From Terrabacter sp. Ter38 (GTDB lineage Bacteria; Actinomycetota; Actinomycetes; Actinomycetales; Dermatophilaceae): a stretch of DNA of 64,000 nucleotides. The notes below the pieces were generated by a model. That model made no database searches and was not told where the DNA came from. It worked only from the letters and a program-made list of their open reading frames with translations. The translations under genes were made by a program, and so were the position numbers. Shown here piece after piece: positions 61,916-64,000 of this stretch (position 1 is the stretch's first letter; the number at the start of each line of letters is the position of its first letter). Where the stretch lies: contig NZ_JALJRZ010000006.1 of assembly GCF_024519435.1 (NCBI RefSeq), forward strand, positions 62,001 to 126,000, given 5' to 3'.

Positions 61916-62719
61916 TCAGTGCGAGCCCAGCCAGTCCTCGAGGTAGGCGGCGACGCCGTCCTCCCGGTGGTGACCGGTGACGACGGATGCGGCATCGAGG
62001 GCCGGGTCGACGGCGTTGGCGACCGCGACCGCGGTGCCCGCCACGGCGAAGGCCGAGACGTCGTTGTGGTTGTCGCCGAAGAAGACCGTGTCGGAGACGT
62101 CGACGCCGAGCTCGTCGGCGAGGGCGCGCAGCCCGTCCCCCTTGGAGCACGCGGCGTTGGCGATCTCGAGGTAGGTGGCCTTGGACCGGTACGTCACGAG
62201 GCCCGTCCGGCCGCTGAGCGCCGCCTCGAGCTCGTCGACGAGGCCCGGGTCGCCCATCGCCATGACCTTGTGCGGCGGCTGCACGTCGACGCGACCGCTC
62301 GAGACGTAGTCGTGCGCCGAGTCCGGGCTCGGGTCGACGGCGGTGATCGTCGCCTCGCGCTCGGTCCACTCGTCGGGGCCCCAGGCGTACCAGTCGTCCC
62401 CGGCGAAGAAGCTCCCGTGGAGCTCGAGCCGCTCGCACACGGCATACGCGGCCCTCGCGTCGTCGGGCGTGATGGCGACGTCGGTGACGACCGAGCGGTC
62501 GGCACGCAGCACGAGCCCGCCGTTGTACGCGATGAGCGGGGTGGGCTCGACGCCGCAGAGCCGCTCGAGACCCTCGAGGGACGCGGGCATGCGGGAGCTG
62601 CAGAGCACGAACGCGTGGCCGGCCTCCCGCACCGCCCGGATGGCGGCCACGGTGCGGGAGGACAGCGTGCGTCGGTGGTCGAGCAGCGTGCCGTCGACGT
62701 CGGAGCAGAACAGCGTCAT
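61916..62719 (-). CDS. HAD-superfamily Cof-type phosphatase
   Basis: The protein has 267 residues from ATG 62719; the open frame extends upstream without similarity. Motif I is FCSDVDGTLLDH (nucleophile Asp about 6), motif II is FVLCSSRMP near 42, and KGDGLRALADELGVD with FFGDNHNDVSAFAVAG near 215 gives motifs III/IV. The large cap is of the Cof (IIB) type. Such enzymes dephosphorylate sugar phosphates or FMN. It lies 19 bases downstream of the DUF3151 gene, suggesting one transcript with fbaA. Confidence 0.88.
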   Translation of the reverse strand: MTLFCSDVDGTLLDHRRTLSSRTVAAIRAVREAGHAFVLCSSRMPASLEGLERLCGVEPTPLIAYNGGLVLRADRSVVTDVAITPDDARAAYAVCERLELHGSFFAGDDWYAWGPDEWTEREATITAVDPSPDSAHDYVSSGRVDVQPPHKVMAMGDPGLVDELEAALSGRTGLVTYRSKATYLEIANAACSKGDGLRALADELGVDVSDTVFFGDNHNDVSAFAVAGTAVAVANAVDPALDAASVVTGHHREDGVAAYLEDWLGSH

Positions 62720-62738
62720 CAAGTGGTGCGCGACGGCC

Positions 62739-63146
62739 TCAGAGACCGAGCTCGCGAGCGCCCTCGGCCGAGCTGTCGCGCAGGAACTGCGTGCAGCGCG
62801 CCTCCTCGTCGCTCTCACCGATGGCGCGGGCCGCCCGGGCGAGAGCCGCGAGCGCACGCAGGAAGCCGCGGTTGGGCTCGTGCGACCACGGCACCGGACC
62901 CTGCCCTCGCCAGCCGGACTTGCGCAGCGAGTCGAGCGCCCGGTGGTAGCCGGTGCGGGCGTACGCGTACGCCTCGACGTCGCGGTCACCGTCGGCGAGC
63001 GCGTCCTCGGCGAGAACGGCCCACGCGAGCGAGCTCGCGGGGTACGTCGCGGCCACCTGCACCGGGTCGACCCCGGCGTCGAGCTTCTCGGCGGCCGGGT
63101 CGACGGCCAGGCGGGTCTCGGGGATGCCGAGCAGGTTGTCGCTCAC
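62739..63146 (-). CDS. DUF3151 family protein
   Basis: The protein has 135 residues from the GTG that overlaps the fbaA stop (GTGA). The sequence NLLGIPETRLAVDPAAEKLD, then SSLAWAVLAEDAL, then YAYARTGYHRALDSLRKSGW is the standard DUF3151 pattern, found beside fructose-bisphosphate aldolase in actinobacteria. It looks helical and TPR-like. The function is unknown; the constant pairing with fba suggests a link to glycolysis. Confidence 0.93.
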   Translation of the reverse strand: MSDNLLGIPETRLAVDPAAEKLDAGVDPVQVAATYPASSLAWAVLAEDALADGDRDVEAYAYARTGYHRALDSLRKSGWRGQGPVPWSHEPNRGFLRALAALARAARAIGESDEEARCTQFLRDSSAEGARELGL

Positions 63147-64000
63147 TGGTGCGTGCCCGCCGAGCGGAGCGCGTCGCACGCCTCGACGACGCGCTTGGCC
63201 ATGGCCTCCTCGGCCGACTTGCCCCAGGCACGGGGGTCGTACTGCTTCTTGTTGCCGACCTCGCCGTCGATCTTGAGCACGCCGGCGTAGTTGCCGATCA
63301 TCCAGCCGGCGATGTCGCGCGTGAAGGCGTACTGCGTGTCGGTGTCGACGTTCATCTTGATGACGCCGTTGTCGACGGCGGCCGAGATCTCCTCGGGCAG
63401 CGAGCCCGAGCCGCCGTGGAAGACGAGGTCGAAGGGGCGCGCATCGTCGGACAGGCCGAGCTCCGTGGCGGCGGCGTGCTGGGCCTGCAGCAGGATCTCC
63501 GGGCGCAGCTTGACGTTGCCCGGCTTGTAGACGCCGTGGACGTTGCCGAAGGTGAGGGCCGTCAGGTAGCGGCCGTTCTCGCCGGAGCCGAGGGCCTTGA
63601 TCGTCGCGATCGCGTCCTCGGGGGTCGAGTAGAGCTTGTCGTCGATGGCCCCCTCGACGCCGTCCTCCTCGCCGCCGACGACGCCGACCTCGATCTCGAG
63701 GATGACGTGGGCGGCCTTGGCGAGAGCGAGGAGCTCCTGCGCGATCGACAGGTTCTCGTCGAGCGGCACGGCCGAGCCGTCCCACATGTGCGACTGGAAC
63801 CACGGCGTGCCGCCGGCCTGGACGCGCTCGGTGCTCGCCGCGAGGAGGGGACGCACGAAGGTGTCGAGCTTGTCCTTGGGGCAGTGGTCGGTGTGCAACG
63901 CGATGTTGACGGGGTAGTTCTTGGCCACCTCGTGCGCGTAGGCGGCGAAGGCCAGCGAGCCGCTCACCATGTTCTTGATGCTCGGGCCGGAGAGGTAGTC
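63143..64000 (-). CDS. fbaA: Class II fructose-bisphosphate aldolase (5' end outside window)
   Basis: The last ~285 residues are present; the frame is open to the window edge, where DYLSGPSIKNM is read. Class II motifs are clear: ALHTDHCPKDKLD (zinc ligand His and catalytic Asp), ILEIEVGVVGGEEDGVEG, ALTFGNVHGVYKPGNVKL, VFHGGSGS and MNVDTDTQYAFTRDI. It splits fructose-1,6-bisphosphate into DHAP and GAP using a divalent metal. The length and the insert EEDGVEGAIDDKLYSTPEDA fit the longer class IIa type. DUF3151 follows, with overlapping codons. Confidence 0.96.
   Translation of the reverse strand, partial: DYLSGPSIKNMVSGSLAFAAYAHEVAKNYPVNIALHTDHCPKDKLDTFVRPLLAASTERVQAGGTPWFQSHMWDGSAVPLDENLSIAQELLALAKAAHVILEIEVGVVGGEEDGVEGAIDDKLYSTPEDAIATIKALGSGENGRYLTALTFGNVHGVYKPGNVKLRPEILLQAQHAAATELGLSDDARPFDLVFHGGSGSLPEEISAAVDNGVIKMNVDTDTQYAFTRDIAGWMIGNYAGVLKIDGEVGNKKQYDPRAWGKSAEEAMAKRVVEACDALRSAGTHQ

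Overview
This 64 kb window comes from the chromosome of a high-GC actinobacterium. Several features point that way: roughly 70% GC by eye, many GTG starts, 4-bp ATGA/GTGA stop-start overlaps, a BldC-type MerR-like regulator, DUF3073, DUF3151, a DUF222/HNH gene, two F420-type enzymes and a class I lysyl-tRNA synthetase. The set resembles Micrococcales of the Intrasporangiaceae/Dermatophilaceae type (inference). I see no phage, insertion sequence, CRISPR array, tRNA or rRNA gene. The window is mostly core chromosome with metabolic accessory clusters.

Layout, left half. A LacI-type regulator cut by the window edge precedes lutABC (lactate oxidation, 1-3341). Two tandem orphan histidine kinases follow on the minus strand (3358-7698). 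A minus-strand operon (7869-13448) encodes an F420-type reductase, two acyl-CoA dehydrogenases, an ACAD10/11-like phosphotransferase and two SDRs. It has a TetR-like operator just upstream and looks like a hydroxyacyl-CoA (levulinate-like) catabolic unit. After an esterase and an ATP-dependent DNA ligase (ligB) comes a large plus-strand peptidoglycan-salvage locus (16453-27527): NagZ-like GH3, NamZ (GH171), a secreted serine hydrolase, a MurR/RpiR regulator, MurQ, a three-gene ABC sugar importer and a BadF/NAGK-type sugar kinase. It reads as a MurNAc/GlcNAc-MurNAc scavenging pathway that uses an ABC importer plus kinase instead of a PTS. A GH13 enzyme, a decayed DM13 gene, dadA with a divergent PucR regulator, and small enzymes follow.

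Layout, right half. bldC and DUF3073 lead into a region organised around de novo purine synthesis, all on the minus strand. The units are a sterol-carrier-like protein, a membrane protein, a CaiB-type CoA transferase, thpR, purF and purM; then purS-purQ-purL; then purD, an ECF-like sigma factor, purC and a GNAT; and finally purA. Between them lie GNATs, a DUF222/HNH protein, a frameshifted DinB gene and a HelD-type RNA polymerase recycling ATPase. A gene-free 590-bp stretch holds a probable 6C small RNA, and lysS comes next. The window ends with a MerR/GyrI regulator with a clear palindromic operator, a HAD phosphatase, DUF3151 and the 3' part of fbaA.

Most striking unexplained signal: the octamer GTATGCCG (or its complement CGGCATAC) occurs about 32 times in the window, in genes and between them. 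My rough composition estimate is about two. It forces rare codons such as ATA and TAT.
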